Below, in pieces: positions 1 through 13,956 of a stretch of 64,000 nt of DNA. The notes beneath the pieces are model-generated. The model saw only the letters and a list, made by a program, of their open reading frames with translations, made no database searches and had not been told where the DNA came from. The translations under genes were made by a program, and so were the position numbers. This DNA comes from Riptortus pedestris (taxonomy: Eukaryota; Arthropoda; Insecta; Hemiptera; Alydidae), in contig CM032233.1 of assembly GCA_019009955.1 (NCBI GenBank), positions 95,520,001-95,584,000 on the forward strand, read 5' to 3'. Each line of letters starts with the position of its first letter. Within the stretch, counting starts at the first letter, position 1.

Positions 1-228
1 TAATTTAGAGTGGTATAAAGTTTGCGAACGAAATTAATTTATTACATTAAAACTCAGTGGTTTCCTTCTATCTGAGGCTATCCAACAATAAAGGCAAGGA
101 AGCGAGTTGGGAGAAATATACTCAAGGCCTGATTTGTCTGAAAACACGACTATTGTTAGGCATTAGCCTGAATACACCAGAGAGGGTAGCTGATGTAAAA
201 TTATATTCAAACTAGGTATTCGAAAGTT

Positions 229-234
229 TTTATT
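229..234 (-). terminator. Candidate poly(A) signal AATAAA
   Basis: Read on the minus strand this is AATAAA, about 200 nt downstream of the stop codon of the candidate exon at 434-767. The spacing is reasonable for a short 3' UTR. AATAAA is common by chance in such AT-rich DNA, so it only supports the exon call weakly. Confidence 0.2.
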
Positions 235-433
235 TAATTAAGGTAATTAGATAAAAACACTAATCTGAGAGTAAAGCAATAATCTAAATTTAAAAAATAT
301 ATAATTTCTTTTCTCTTTTCTTTTTCTTTAAATCATGTTCCTATGCCAAGAAGATCCTGGGCATATGGCCAATGACAGACGTCGGATTCGGTAAATAGCC
401 AAATTTAAGGGTTTACTTCACCCTCTACCAAGT

Positions 434-767
434 CTACAGCAACTCTGGACTACCAGAACTATCGATGGAAATAGCTATGAACTGTAACTTGAGGCTATAA
501 TATAGTTTTTCCTTACGGTTTTCCTGACACTTAATCATCAAACGTTCTGTGATGCATAGGTGATAACCAAAACTAAAGATGGAGTCATGAAAATAGACCA
601 GCTCTAGGCGTCCTGCGCCTGATTGTTGTAGAGACAATAAGCAGTCAAGCAAATTTGTAGTGGCCAACTCTTTCAATAGGATGTTCATTTCTTCTAGGAT
701 GTCGACAGGTGGAGGTGGTCTAACCACCACCGCTTTGCTTCCAAGGAGATACAGGCTTTCCAAACTC
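434..767 (-). CDS. Candidate terminal coding exon, unknown protein
   Basis: About 110 codons stay open on the minus strand and end in a TAG at 434-436. The segment is visibly richer in GC than its surroundings and has no simple repeat. The predicted peptide has a proline run (RPPPP), then a leucine-rich stretch (VDILEEMNILLKELATT) that could form an amphipathic helix, and a C-terminus ending SPELL. There is no ATG at the 5' end: an in-frame stop lies at 770-772. Just before the open part the minus strand reads a pyrimidine-rich stretch, CTGAC and then AG, which could be a branch point and 3' splice acceptor, with the exon starting near 766. A possible AATAAA lies about 200 nt downstream. I do not recognise a family. 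It could also be a decayed transposon ORF or chance. Upstream exons, if real, would lie further right on the minus strand. Confidence 0.33.
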
Positions 768-1180
768 AGTCAGGGGGTGGAATCACTGTCCCTGAAACGA
801 ATTTGCTTCGCTTGTGAACATTTTGAAATTTTTGAAAGTTGTGAATCCATTTTACATTTACTGTGACCGACATTGTCTTAATATACGACAATGCTGAACT
901 ACTTATAATACTAGCTAATTTTTATTATTTATATATTTAAGTCGTTCTACTCTCTGATAACTGGATATTATTATAGTGGGGGCCATAACTAACCGCTATA
1001 AGTATTTATTTGTCGTTATATTTTTTAAGGGGAATTTAAAAATTCGCCATCATATCTTTCAGTGCGTTATAAAAATGATTTCAGACAAATAAAGGGATCA
1101 TAAGGTCTCAAACTAAGCTATCTTCTCTTCTACCACTAGCAGACCATTCACTCTCCTGGGCATTGCCAATACTAAAAAAG

Positions 1181-2103
1181 TCCGTCACGCAGGGGCTGCG
1201 TAAACTAAGCAGATTTCCCACGGGGAGATTTACAACAGATAAATCTACATACTGGTAACACCAATGAATGTCTAGTGAATAAATACAAACGGTAATAAGA
1301 AATCATTCAGTAAATTTACAAGTTAATAATTTCTACAAGAGAAAACGTCTGAATTATAAACAAAAAGGGTTGCCAACTTCGCAGCGCTGACTAGATAGAA
1401 TTATTCTAGAACGGAAAGATGACCAAATAATGAAGTACACCTGAATACAGGATATTACTTTCATTGAAAACTATTTACTATAGAATTAGTGGAATAATTT
1501 GAAATGAATCAGAATAATTTCTATCTCAATCTCAGATTTTAGTAATCCACGAACAACGTATTTGTTTGTATCTCGTATAATAAAGCATTGTTGAAAAAAA
1601 TATTTGGTATTTAACCTTGCAATGAAGTAGTTCATGATATACCAGCTTATTATAAATATGACACTAGTAGGTGTGGGGGTTTACTGAAAGCGTAAAACTA
1701 TAAAATCCCACTACCTCGGTTAACACGCATTACACGGAAAATATGTATAGAACATTATTTATAGTAAATTTAATTTTCAATAAGATTGTTTCTATACAAT
1801 CTTTTGATCCGAATTATAGTAACAGAGATATTTCGAATTTTCGGAACTCCTTCCCTCTAAACCCCCCCCTCCCCCTGGTCTGATTTCAGCCATTAACGAA
1901 CCTTATCTTTCTTTTTACATAAAATGACTAAATATTGAGTTTGGTAACGATTAAACAATAATTGCGGCCACTAGAGCGGGAACAGACAAAAATATCGTCA
2001 TCTTCATCATCTAGGTAGGATTGATGGACACATCAGAATAATTTCGAAAATCACGTTATGAAAAGACCTCAATAGCTTATTTCCCTTAAGAAAAACCTGC
2101 TAG
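1181..2103 (+). mobile_element. E-family element, long type, near complete (E1)
   Basis: The A-end is intact (TCCGTCACGCAGGGGCTGCG, then AAACTAAGCAGATTTCCC). The B-end is degenerate (TTATTTCCCTTAAGAAAAAC) and finishes CTAG at 2100-2103. It carries the long-type 5' block (ATCTACATACTGGTAACAC). The internal (TA)n tract is essentially absent here, which makes this copy useful as a reference. No open reading frame of note. Confidence 0.75.
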
Positions 2104-3216
2104 AACATACTAGGAATATTTTTATCTCTCATCCATTAAGTCAATTCATAATTTTCTTAGATACTTAGAGTATTAACTAAACTTTAAAATTATTCCTTCC
2201 AGTCAATATACTGCACAGGAGAATAAAAAAAATCATATAACAATCAGCCTTAAACCAAGTGGTAATTTGTCAAAAAAATCTAATATCTTGAACAGGTAGG
2301 TTCTATAACCCTCATTACTGCTATGCCATAATTATCTGTAATAATAAATATATAAAAACCTTGATAATATTAACCAATTATAAATAACTAAAATTAAGAA
2401 TTAAAAGATCAATTGTTATTTAAAATTATCACAGCCAAAATATTTAAACCACTGCAGAATAATAAATAAATATCACCCCCTAAACTATTTTTACCTTTAA
2501 TTACCAGATTTATTTTAATTTATTTAACACTCCAGCATAATAGGTATTTAAATTCCTTGTGTCTGTTTTAAAATTAACGACGTTCCTGACCATCCCCTAA
2601 CTGTTTCTGTGACACTCTTATTAATTACTCGAGTGGATTTTAATACTTCATGGAGTTAGGTGTGTGTTTTTTTTTGGAATTAAACCATTGATTTAACTTA
2701 GTATTGCAGTGACAGTAACCGAATCTAGAATGTAAATAATTTTAATTTCGTTACCTAAATCTGGTACTTTCTTATTTCATCGACATAACACTTAAGGTTA
2801 TTATCTTTCTTGGTTATTGTTATGGTTATTCTCTTGACAGCGATATCAATGATGCGAGCTGATTTTTCATTTAGTCGATGACAAGAATATCATCCTTATT
2901 AAAACGATCAGTAAGATCGTTCTTCATCTCTTAATCTCAATACATTTTTGCATCATATTTTTCAGGTAACTTCCCAGGAATGTAACTATAAAAAGAGATC
3001 TCATTATCAAGCATGCCGAATGTAGTAGCTATCGCTTGGTGGTATTTTTAAGCTACATTAATATTCGTCGGCAAGTATTATGTCTTTGGAAATATCTCGC
3101 AACATACTGTAATATGATGTATATACTCGTATGTTTTATTGCACACTCTGCAACAAAAATTTCTTCATCTCTCTCCGGTTCCGTAAGCCGACTATAATAA
3201 CGACCATGGAGTCCTT
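2104..3216. other. AT-rich DNA, nothing recognised
   Basis: Very AT-rich and non-repetitive at the level I can read. No ORF, RNA gene or transposon end that I can support. Confidence 0.5.
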
Positions 3217-3885
3217 TTAGCAGATTTTCCTTAAGGCAAATCAGCTATTGAGGTCGTACTCATGACGGAATTTTCGAAATTTTTCTTCAAATGACCATCA
3301 ATCAGGCCTAGTAGATGACGAAGATGATGTCCGTTCAAAACTGTATATATATATTTGTCTGTTACCGCTCTAGCAGTCGCAATTTTTGTTCGATCGTTAC
3401 CAAACTCGATATGTAGTCGTTTTATGTAAAAAGAAAGATCAAGTTCGTTAACCGCTGAAACGGACAAGGGGGAGGGGGGTTTTGAGGAGGAGAATTTTGA
3501 AAATTCGAATTATCTCCGTTACTATAAGTCGGATCGAAAAAGTGTATAGAATCAATCTTATTGAAAATTAAATACACTATAAATAATGTTATATACATTT
3601 ATTCTCTATCTTGAATATTAACCGAGATATTTGCATTTTACAGTTTTCAGCCTTCAGTAAACCCCCACTTCTACTAGTGTTAGATGAACAATGCTCAGTT
3701 ACATAATAAACCACATTATTCGAAGCTTAAACTAAATATTGTTTTCATTGAACTTTTACTTTGTGAGATATATGCAAATATGTTCGGTTGCCCCCCCCCC
3801 CTTCTTTTGTTTTTGGATTACTAACTTTTGAGTGGTTGAAATAAAACTGATTCTGATTCATTACAAATTACAGCACTAGCTCCTT
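3217..3885 (-). mobile_element. E-family element, A-end lost (E2)
   Basis: The B-end is at the left (TTAG then CAGATTTTCCTTAAGG). The body runs through the conserved block 'CGATCGTTACCAAACTCGAT' and a C-run at about 3791. Similarity fades near 3885 and no A-end is found. The TA tract is very short (3345-3353). Confidence 0.65.
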
Positions 3886-4455
3886 ATTGACTTCAAATTC
3901 AAGGATGTATATTCTTCGTACAGTTTAGTAAATTCTTAAAATATTCGCTTCTCTCTTGGTCTGATATAGTACCTCTGGTTCATCTCCTAGGAACGGCATA
4001 AATTAGTTATATTAATGAGCCTCCGACCTCTACGTTGTCTGGGGACATACAGTCCAAGCAGATGATGCATATTTGTTTTAATCATTTCAGTTCTGGCGAG
4101 TCATCCAATGTGATATCTGACCACCTAATTATTCCGAAACTATAAAGTAAGTAATGGATAGACCAAGAATTTATAGTTTTTAATTTATACTCTCCACTTA
4201 AACAACTATTAACTGTAAGGCAAAAATGTCTAATTAAAATATTAGTTAGCTCCTCATTCATTATTATTATTTGTCTTTATAATTTTTTTTATAATGCATT
4301 ACCTCATTATTTCTTTTAATTACCTAGATATGTCTCGTGTGTTGCCAGTTAACGTTTAATTGTTTTGTTTTTTGTAGCATTTTCACTATAAAGTATTATT
4401 TTTCGTGTTCTTTGTGTATCTGTTTCTTTATAGTAATTACTTGATGGTACCCGTT

Positions 4456-4559
4456 TTAGCAGATTTCCCTTAAGGGTCATACCCATAACGCGATTTTTGA
4501 CAAATTTCCTCAAATGTCCATCGATCCTACCCAGGAGATCACGAAAATGAGGTCCGTTT

Positions 4560-4611
<52 letters not shown>

Positions 4612-4631
4612 GTCAGCCCCTGCGTGACGTA
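4456..4631 (-). mobile_element. E-family deletion derivative, 176 bp (E3)
   Basis: Both termini are present (TTAGCAGATTTCCCTTAAGG at left; AGCCCCTGCGTGACGTA at right), but almost the whole body between the TA tract and the A-end is deleted. What remains is B-end, about 110 bp of body, a 40-bp (TA)n tract and the A-end. Flanks are CCGTT and CTTTTTTTT. Such MITE-like minimal copies help define the true ends of the family. Confidence 0.72.
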
Positions 4632-4745
4632 CTTTTTTTTGAGTGTATGTGTTATTTCTTCACGAACAATATCGGCTTCTAGTGAACGCTCCACAATGAA
4701 TAAATAAATACTATTTATCGCCCATAAGAATTACCAAAGCCAGAT

Positions 4746-4849
4746 TTAGCAGATTTTGCTCATCAGCTATTGAGGTTGAACAAATGACGCGAATTTCTAA
4801 AAGGCCCACCAATCCTATCCAGGAGATGACGAAAATGAGGTCAGCTCAA

Positions 4850-4906
<57 letters not shown>

Positions 4907-5600
4907 TCTGTTAACGCTCTAACGGTCGCAAGTTTTGTTTAATCGTTACCAAACTCTATACGTTTTAACGTCTTAAACGTTTTATCTAAGACTAAATATT
5001 AAGTTCGATAACGGCTGAAATCTGACCAGTTACAGTGGGGATGGGTTTAGAGATGGGGGATTTCGACAATTCAGATATCTCCTCTTGAACAATTGTATCG
5101 TATCAATCTTATTACAGATGCAACGTTCTATAAATGGTGTTATTTACATTTTTTCTCTATATTGGATATAAATAAAAATATTTCTATATTATAGTTCTTG
5201 GCCCTCAATAAGCCCCCCACTCCTACTCATGTCATATTAACAAAAGCTGTTATATCGTGAAGCACTTCATTCCAAGATTGAATACCAAATTTGATTGGCA
5301 TTGAACCTTTACTTTGTCAGACACATGCAAATACGTCATCGATTGAGACTTTCATCACAAAATTGTTTTTTTTATCTCTATCATACTCCATATTTAACCG
5401 TTTCAGTATTGACTAAACATCTTGTTGGTTATTGGCTGAAATCAGAGACCTGGAATAGTCGGGGTATAGAAGAGGGGAGGTTCGGAAATTCAAAATATCT
5501 CCGTTATTATGAGTCTTATCGAAAAATAGTATATAATTAATCTTGTTAAACTATTGATATTCTACAACTGTTATTCTATGCGTTTTTTTCTTAACTGAAG
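4746..5600 (-). mobile_element. E-family element, divergent subtype (E4)
   Basis: The B-end is decayed (TTAGCAGATTTTGCTCATCAGC). A long (TA)n tract spans about 4854-4902. Past about 5340 the sequence leaves the standard body and continues into a second block containing another copy of the 'GGAAATTCAAAATATCTCCG' type motif, as also seen at 58.4-59.2 kb. No A-end. Confidence 0.55.
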
Positions 5601-5663
5601 TATTAAGCGAATTATTTATACTTTCTTTTTCCAATAGTAGCCTCCCCCTTCTAACCATCGGTT

Positions 5664-6110
5664 TTAGCAGATTTTCCTTAAGGGAAATCACCAATTGAGG
5701 TCGTACTCATGACACCAATTTCGAAAAATTTCTTCAAATGTCCATCGATCGTACCCAGGATATGACGGCGCTCTAGCGGCCGCAATTTTCGTTTGATCGT
5801 TACCAAACTCGATATTTAATCGTTTTATGTAAAAAGAAAGATCAATTTCGTTAATGGCTGAAATCAGACAACTGGGAGGCGGGATTTTCGCAAATTCGAA
5901 ATATATCCGTTACTATATGTCGAATCGAAACATTTTATAGAAACAATCTTATTGCAAATTAAATTTACTAAAAATATTTTTATATAGATTTATTCTCTAT
6001 CTTGAATATTAACCGAGGTATTTGCAATTTTGTGAAGTGTGTGGGAATAACGGACGAAATGAGATCGGCTATTGTCGTAAGTTTCCGGATTAAATCGGCC
6101 GTTTCCTACT
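5664..6110 (-). mobile_element. E-family element, partial (E5)
   Basis: Starts with TTAGCAGATTTTCCTTAAGG. It lacks the TA tract: the body jumps from 'ACCCAGGATATGACG' straight to 'GCTCTAGCGGCCGC'. It ends in a block (GAGATCGGCTATTGTCG...) with a counterpart only near 33.2 kb. No A-end. Confidence 0.6.
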
Positions 6111-6642
6111 ACTAAGCTACTTCTAACCGTCTTGGCATCTATAAGTTTTAACGTCTTAAACGTTGTATGTAAGACTAAAGATCAAGTTCGATAATTGCTA
6201 AAATCTAATAATAAAAGAACTTCTAAAGTATTCCAACTCTTTTATTTGATTTACTAAATCCTAAAGAGTTTCTCATTACTTCTCAACACATTCTATATGA
6301 CACAATTCTAAATATTTTGTATTAAGGAATGCAAGAAAAGTATTCCTACCACGATGGAATAGCGCATGAAAAGATATAAGAAATTGTTCTGCAAGAAAAT
6401 TCTTTTAAATCATAACCATGAGAGAAATGTAATCCAGTTTCGGTTTAAAATACTTATTAATCTATTTGCTCTTTAACAGAAGTGCGGTTTCGAAAAAAAT
6501 AATATAGCTCACATAGTAGTTTATCGTTAGAATGTTATTTTTCAGTTCATTAAATATCTCTGAATATCATATTTATGAAAGATGCCATTTTTCTGAGGGT
6601 ATTCTTGAGTAAGAGAGATAAGGTGAAATAGAGAGGAAGTGG

Positions 6643-6888
<246 letters not shown>

Positions 6889-6899
6889 AAAAAGAAGGA

Positions 6900-9800
6900 G
6901 TGAATGGTTAAAATCGTGAGAGAAAGGTGGATTGAGAGGGAGATGCTCAAACATAAAGTGGAGATTACCAACTGCAAGGAGAGGATCATCGAGAAACTTC
7001 AAGTGATCAAAGGCCACTAATCTACAATACTTGTTAATATTTGACATTTAACAATTTTAATGACATAAAAAATATAATCCCTTTTTTTGCCACTAAATAA
7101 ACTATTCGAGTAGGTTCGAAAAGGGAATTTCGGACTGTATATAGGAAAAGGAGGGATTGACAAGAATTAGGGAGGAGGAGAGGGACAGAGAAAATATTGT
7201 GAAGATGCTGGGCTAGGGGGAGGGCTGGAAGCCCCACTCCTAGTTCCAAGAGCTGCCACTCCAGCGCCACCTCACGGCCACACTCTCCTCTTCAAATGAA
7301 CATTCTTACTTACCTCCCTAACATTAGGAAATTTCTCAAATATGCTCAAAATCACTAAGAATTTTCACTCAATGAACAATCCTTTCCTGTACAGTACAGC
7401 CAAAACATTATAATCGCTTCGGGAATCTTAAAGTATGCTCTTTTAATTTACAAATATTTTAGGCGAACTAATTGAATACTCCGATTTCGTTTTATTAATT
7501 TTATTCGATGGTCTCGTAATTAACTTTCCAATAGAGAACAGGTGTGGTTTTTACTTCATAGTACGTCGCCTTTCACACCTTAGAATTTAGCCATCCAAGA
7601 GCTTTTATGTAGAAAGTCATGTTCTCACCTCTCTAGCATTAAATATGTACCTGACAGCTAAAGTATTTCAATATCGTCTGTAGTTGTGATAGCTATGTAC
7701 ACCGATCACAGTACCACATTATTAGGAAAATTCAGCCGGAGACAAGTTTTAGCTTAACTTCAAAGGGGAACATTTTTATATTTCATTTGAGGATATAAGA
7801 ATCTTCTTATTTTGTTAGCTACCGAAGCTGCATGGTGTGAGATACTATTGAATATTTCACCAAGGATACTCATTTTTTCACTTCTTGCAATAATTTGATC
7901 ATTTAATTTTATTGAAAGTTTTGTTTACATACTTTTAATATTATTGGGATGCCAAGAAGGAGCTACCTCGCTTTTTTAGTAAGAAGTTAAAGAAGTATTA
8001 TAATCGCGAAAATTTTTGTTATTCAGATTTCAACTGAATTATCCGTTTTGGCCTTTTAAATAGTTTCGGCCAGACGAATGCACGTATCTTACACAACTCA
8101 AAAACGTCTAATCTTAAAATGCTTAACGTCTAGTAAAACGCTTCTCTTTTTTATTAAAATTGAATTAAAAATAGGGGTGATAGAGCTGCGGACATAAAAA
8201 ATTACATACTTCCTATACCTAGAGCTACAAAATATTTGTGTATAAATCTTTTTGTGTATAATATATCATGAGATATAATTTATATTCTATAAATTTTTTG
8301 ATCTGATGCATAGAAACGGCGGATTGTATATAACTTCAAAACAACTTAATTTTAAATGAAGTCCGACTAAGTATTTTATTCATTTAACACAGGTACAAAC
8401 AATTCATATGGTTCTCACATAAAATTATTCAAAAGATGTTTAATTGATCACTTTGCCTACACAATTACCGAAAATAATTAACATTATCAGTGAACCTGCC
8501 AAGTATAACAAAAACGTGATTTTCTCTGAATTAAAAATTTTGCTACTTTAAACAACCATCATTTTCCAGCGCTCTCTGTGACATCATTTCACAAATACCA
8601 AAACAGCTAAATGCTACACGAGGAAGATAAAAATACAATCTTAACAGTTTTGGTTATGGTATTTTTTTCCAGAAAGATCAATAGCACTCCACAAGGTTCT
8701 ATTCACTTATCAAAAGATGTTAGCATTCGACAAGCACGTTGTATATTCATGTGCGTTTCCGTTCTGTATATGTATTAATTATGAATAGATCTTAAACTGC
8801 TACTGTGGTAATCAGATTTCGAACTATACTCGTAAAATGTTCACAATGTGGATGTATCAAATTTTTGACAGATTGTAGAATTACCCTCAAACAAAACCAG
8901 GTTCAATCATTTTTCTCTATTCTGTCAATAATTGTATGAAATATTTAATTGAATTCAATTAAAATATTTCATTCTGTTACAGGTCAAAATATAATAGATA
9001 CGCTGAAAAAAGTCTACCGACCGTAGACGCCTATTTATTCAAGTGTTTTCAGTTTGATACGCATCATCAAATAGTTGGCTAGTCATTGCAAGTGCTCGCA
9101 TGTCTGATGCAAATATCTTTACAGGGAATATATTTAAAATGTTAAGTGCGTTCAACCAATTAGTTCTGCAAACAATAAAGTTTTTATAGTAAACCTTAAT
9201 GAGCAAAATTGTATTTACTATTCTTAACGGGACAATATCACTCGCCTGGAAAATATGCGTCTGACTCATTATTATTCAGATATACAAGGAGGGAAACGTA
9301 TAACTTAAAAGAAGCAGCCATAAAGCCGGAGCTATTTACAAAAATGGTATAATAAATTTAACCTACGCAACAGATACAACTATTATACACACAATTAGAC
9401 CAATGATCATTACTAAGATTCTTTTAACAATTGAAGAGTGCTTTCAATCTTAACTAAATGATCCGTCAAAGCGTAACATTGTGACTTAGTTAATGATTTT
9501 AATTATTTATTACAATTAACAATTTAATTAATTGGGGATTTGGTAATATGATCCCAAGTTACTAACATAATAAAATAGAAGAAAGTACTTCTAATATATA
9601 TTTCCATGTGGCATAGGAAAAATATTTGATTAGAAAAATAATGGACTAGTATTCAACTCTGCATTACTGGAAAATATTAAGCAATACCTAATTGCTACTC
9701 TAGTTTTTTGAAAGCTTGTGCAATGACATCACGTCTCTCTTCAAGTCAATCCTTTTCCAAATTAATTATTTTTCTATTTCATTTTATATTATTCGAAGAG

Positions 9801-11649
9801 ATTTGAAATCACAAACATATATACCCTATTTATAAATAGGCAAAATGACGATGAATTCAAAGAATAATCTGATGCGGAGACCACAGATGCCTTCCTTCAC
9901 CTCTCATTAATTTAAGTAAACAATTTTTTTGCTGGATACCATCTAAAATGACTTCATGTGTATTAAACTGACAAGGTTTTGGCGACACTAACTGGAACTG
10001 TTAATGATCGGTTGACTCATTTCAGTGTATCATTATGTTTTAAAGTCACAGGAATTTAATAGCTAACAAAATCTTAATAATGTTCATTGATCTAATGCAG
10101 GATTTAATAATTTGTTTCTATTATTTCTATTATACAGGTTCAATCTATATTATTTTTGTAAATAGCTCCAGCTATATGGCATCCCCTGGTTCTTCCATGT
10201 TGATTATCATCTTTCAGGTAAATCAGCCAAAAAATGAGTCAAAGAATGTTTAACCCATATATGATCCTCGAGGATGGTGTAGCCCCGTAAATAAGATTAA
10301 ATACAATTTTGCCAAGATATCCTAAATTTATTGTTTACGGAACTAACTCATACAGGTACTAAGTATTTTAAATATATTCTCTGTAAAGCTATTTGCATCA
10401 GACATGCATACTCTATCAATGGCGAACTATTTAATTCTCTATTTGAGAATTTTATAAAACCGTGTAATTAGGGATAAATTTCAGAAGATAGTGATTGGAA
10501 AATTATTTTGAAGAAATTTCAAATTACTTGGATACACCCAATTAACAACTAGGTGAAATGAACACGAATCCACACAGTAATCTGATGTGGGCACTACATG
10601 ACTTCCCTTTACTTCTATTAAATTAAATAAACAAAATATTTTGCAGAACTTTACTTAAAACGACTCAATGCATATTAAACTAAAAACCTTGTTGGAAACA
10701 CTGCAAGAAATAACTTTGAGTGGTCGGTAGCTTCTTTTCATTTTATTTATTATATTCTAACTTGTATCGCAATTAAACATTTTAATTGGATTAAAAATTG
10801 CAGGATGGTACATGCAATTATTGACATTGAATAGAAATAAATGACTGAATCTGATTTTGATTGTGCATATCACACACTGCCCAAAATAGATACATTCAGA
10901 TTGTGAACAATTTATAGATGGCATTAGGATTAATGCCTATACAGAAAACCAAGACACATCAAAATGCAATGTGATCTTCAAATACTAACATTTTTAATAT
11001 TTGAAAAGAATCTTATGGAGTACTAATTTGTGTCGTTTCCACTTTAAGGTAATATCCAAACCTTTCAAGATTATATTTATATCTTTCGCATGTATCTTTT
11101 AGCTGATTTTAAAGAATGGAGATTTTTTTGATTGGTTGTCAAATGACATCACACAAAGACCTCTGAAATGGAGTGTGGCTATTTAAAATTGCAAAACTTC
11201 AGAATGATACCCGTTTTTCTTAAACTTGGCGAATTCATTGGTAATGTAAGTTATTTTCTTCATTTTCGCAAACAAAATCAGCAATTAAACATATTTAACA
11301 AAAATTAAATGTGGACGCGACGAGACATTCCATTTCTTCGAAATGGAGGTAAAAATGTACCAGAATTATTAAAAACACCAATAACTAAAGTAATTCCATT
11401 AATCATATCATAAGCTTTATTTTGATGATAAAACGCATTCTTTTTTTATCTCACCTTTTTTTTTTAAATTTCTTTACCTCCTCACTGACCTCCAGGAATA
11501 CATAATTAATTGGCATTTTATAAAACAATTGATCAGAAGTTGTAGCTTTGGTTGTACAGCGAACTGAAAATCATCCTGTTTAGATGAAACAATATGTTTT
11601 TCCGTACCCTTTTTCAGAAAAATATCGTTTTTGCTAGCTACTATTAAAC
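6900..11649. other. AT-rich DNA, no supported feature
   Basis: About 4.7 kb without a recognisable gene, RNA or complete transposon. A GC-richer patch lies at about 7195-7275. A short stretch at 8300-8350 (GATGCATAGAAACGGCGGA) resembles segments near 34.55 kb and 37.5 kb, so it is probably an old dispersed repeat. No other internal repetition was noticed. Confidence 0.5.
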
Positions 11650-12191
11650 CAGAGTTGGACAAAAATTATTTTTGTTAGCGGATGGCGGATAAACGAGGAC
11701 TTGTTTAATTTTTACCTACGAATTTCGGATATCCGTTATCAGTTATTCGAAAATATTAACAAATAATATCCTTCATCAATTATTTTTATCTAAAAAAAGG
11801 TTGTTTAAATAGTTTTTCTTCCCCGGATGAAAATCGATTAATTTTTGTTTGTTACAATAGAAAAGAGCCATAGTGTTAATAAAAAGAATTAATCTCTTGC
11901 CAAGAGACAAAAATAAAATATAAAAAGTGAGCTTTCATACCATTTTATACCAACTATTTTATTTTATGTGTGCCTTATGTTTTATTTATTTAAGCCGTAT
12001 GTTTTGAAGAAGAAAAAGAAATAGCCAAATAAACGAAAAAACGACGGATTGGCAAATAAAGAATAATATGTAATTCCTGGTTCATTCGGGTAACGGATAA
12101 TTTATCATCCGTGATTTTTTAAGTTACGAATGAATATTTATCTTTTATTCGTTATTCACGCTATAAATTATTCGAATGAAGCGCAACTCTG
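11650..12191. mobile_element. hAT-type MITE, 542 bp
   Basis: The termini read CAGAGTTGG at left and CGCAACTCTG at right, so CAGAGTTG is inverted at both ends, a typical hAT pattern. The 8 bases outside the left end (TATTAAAC) and right end (CATTAGAC) match at 6 of 8 positions, as an old 8-bp target duplication should. Many GGAT/ATCC motifs occur beneath the ends (GCGGATGGCGGATAA; GGTAACGGATAATTTATCATCCG is split by one loop), like the subterminal repeats bound by hAT transposases. No transposase ORF is present, so it is non-autonomous. Confidence 0.68.
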
Positions 12192-13956
12192 CATTAGACA
12201 ACAATAAATTACCAACCATTCTGGTGTATTAAATTAATTTTTCTTTCCTCATCCAAATCTATTCAGATTTCAAGAACCTCTATGAGCGATGCTATTGTCA
12301 TCATTTCTCCAGTGAATTCTTGCGCTTCGGAAATGAAACACAGCTAAACTGAAATCGGTTGGGATCCTTCCAGAGGGGTATGTCTTGCCTGCCCATTTTT
12401 AGGCTCGATAAGATTCTTCCATGGACCTTCGGCACTGCCGGAACCTATTACAGACCATGGAATGCTTGATTCTAGTCTAAAAATAGTTCAAACGGTGTAG
12501 TTATGTGTATCTTGAATAATTTTAGGTAGGGGGCTATCAGATCCTACTGATTTTTTTTAATGTTTAATGTTGACACATTTAATGTTACACAAATTGAACC
12601 TCATCTTCCCACTCTAGGGGAATATGTGGTTCCTATGTTGATTAAAGAGCTATGAACAATATTCTATTGTAAGAATCCTTATGTGTAACAGGACTGATAT
12701 CACATAGAAACATTATATTTGTTCAATTTGTAATTCATTTCTTTACAATTTATTATTTACCTTCAATGCTCTTGATTATAATCAAACTGTTTTTTAATTC
12801 CCTGTCAATGGCTGCCCTATGCTTATATTAAATGAACACCTAACAATTAGAAAGCACTCATAACACTTATTTTAATTTTTTTAAAACCTTTTTTGCTGTA
12901 TAAGTTTTTTGCTAATGAATGCCCTTTGACTCAGAATTAGAACCAATCCGGTTAATTAAAATTGTTATATATGTTCCCATATAGTTTCATTTCTTAACCG
13001 CGAAACAAAAAAAGGAACTGAATATTACTAAAAAAAAAAATTAAGTGGCTAAATTAACCTGGAAATGAACCATGAATAAGACCTTTGCAAGATGCGTGTC
13101 TGCTAAATGTCATCAATTTGTCTGGTAAATAATGTAATCGTTATTTTATTATTTATTTGATTGATCAACCAAACTTGATATATAATCGTTTTATGCAAAA
13201 GTCGTTTTACAACCTGCGGTGTGTGTATGTTCAACGGAATGTCTAAATAAAAAAAAATGAAGCTTCCGTGGCTAATTCTTTAATTTTAATTTCTGTGGCT
13301 AAATCTCCGCACCAACGTGTTAACACGTTAATCATACTTTTAAGTGTTCTTGTAGACTGTAGATTTTTATGTGATATTACATACATAAATACATTCGTTA
13401 TAAATAAAAACAATTCCTAAGAAAACATATTACAAAATCCATCAATTTAAGTAATTATATAAAATAAATTCATTTCTTTAACAATCATAATACCACTCTA
13501 AATAAATAACATACATTTTTTTTTAATTTATTGGCATGCAAATTTCTTGAATGATGACAAGCTTTATAAATTATAAGGTGGGAAATTGTCCCACCTTAAA
13601 GAGACAATGTACCGGATCACAAATTATTTTTTGACCAATTTTTATGACAAATATTTTGCAGTTTTATTTAATAATTTAAAATAATATTTAAAACAGAGAA
13701 TCGCAGCTTCAAAAATTATTACTAGCTCCTACTTATGTAAAGGACTTTGACTTACTCATTTGTGCATCCTTCCTTTTTAACTTATTCCAATGTGTGGAAT
13801 TCTATTTTTGAATTTATTATATACTGATGACATATTTTTATAAGGCCACCATAAATTACATAAAATAAAAATAAAGAATTTGTATACTAAATAAAACCAC
13901 TTGTAATTCACTGGGAAACATTTTCATAATGAATATGGGATTTTAGACAACAACTG
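12192..13956. other. AT-rich DNA with a GC-richer patch
   Basis: The patch at 12285-12490 is of higher complexity than its surroundings but has no clear ORF or splice pattern. An E-family scrap (AACTTGATATATAATCGTTTTATG) lies at about 13168-13195. A palindromic pair AAGGTGGGA/TCCCACCTT occurs near 13575-13600. Confidence 0.4.

Noticed and set aside
1181..2103. E family as a normal TIR DNA transposon
   Set aside because: The two ends differ outside the shared 12-bp core, which lies at different distances from each end, and no constant target duplication was seen. Kept only as an alternative.
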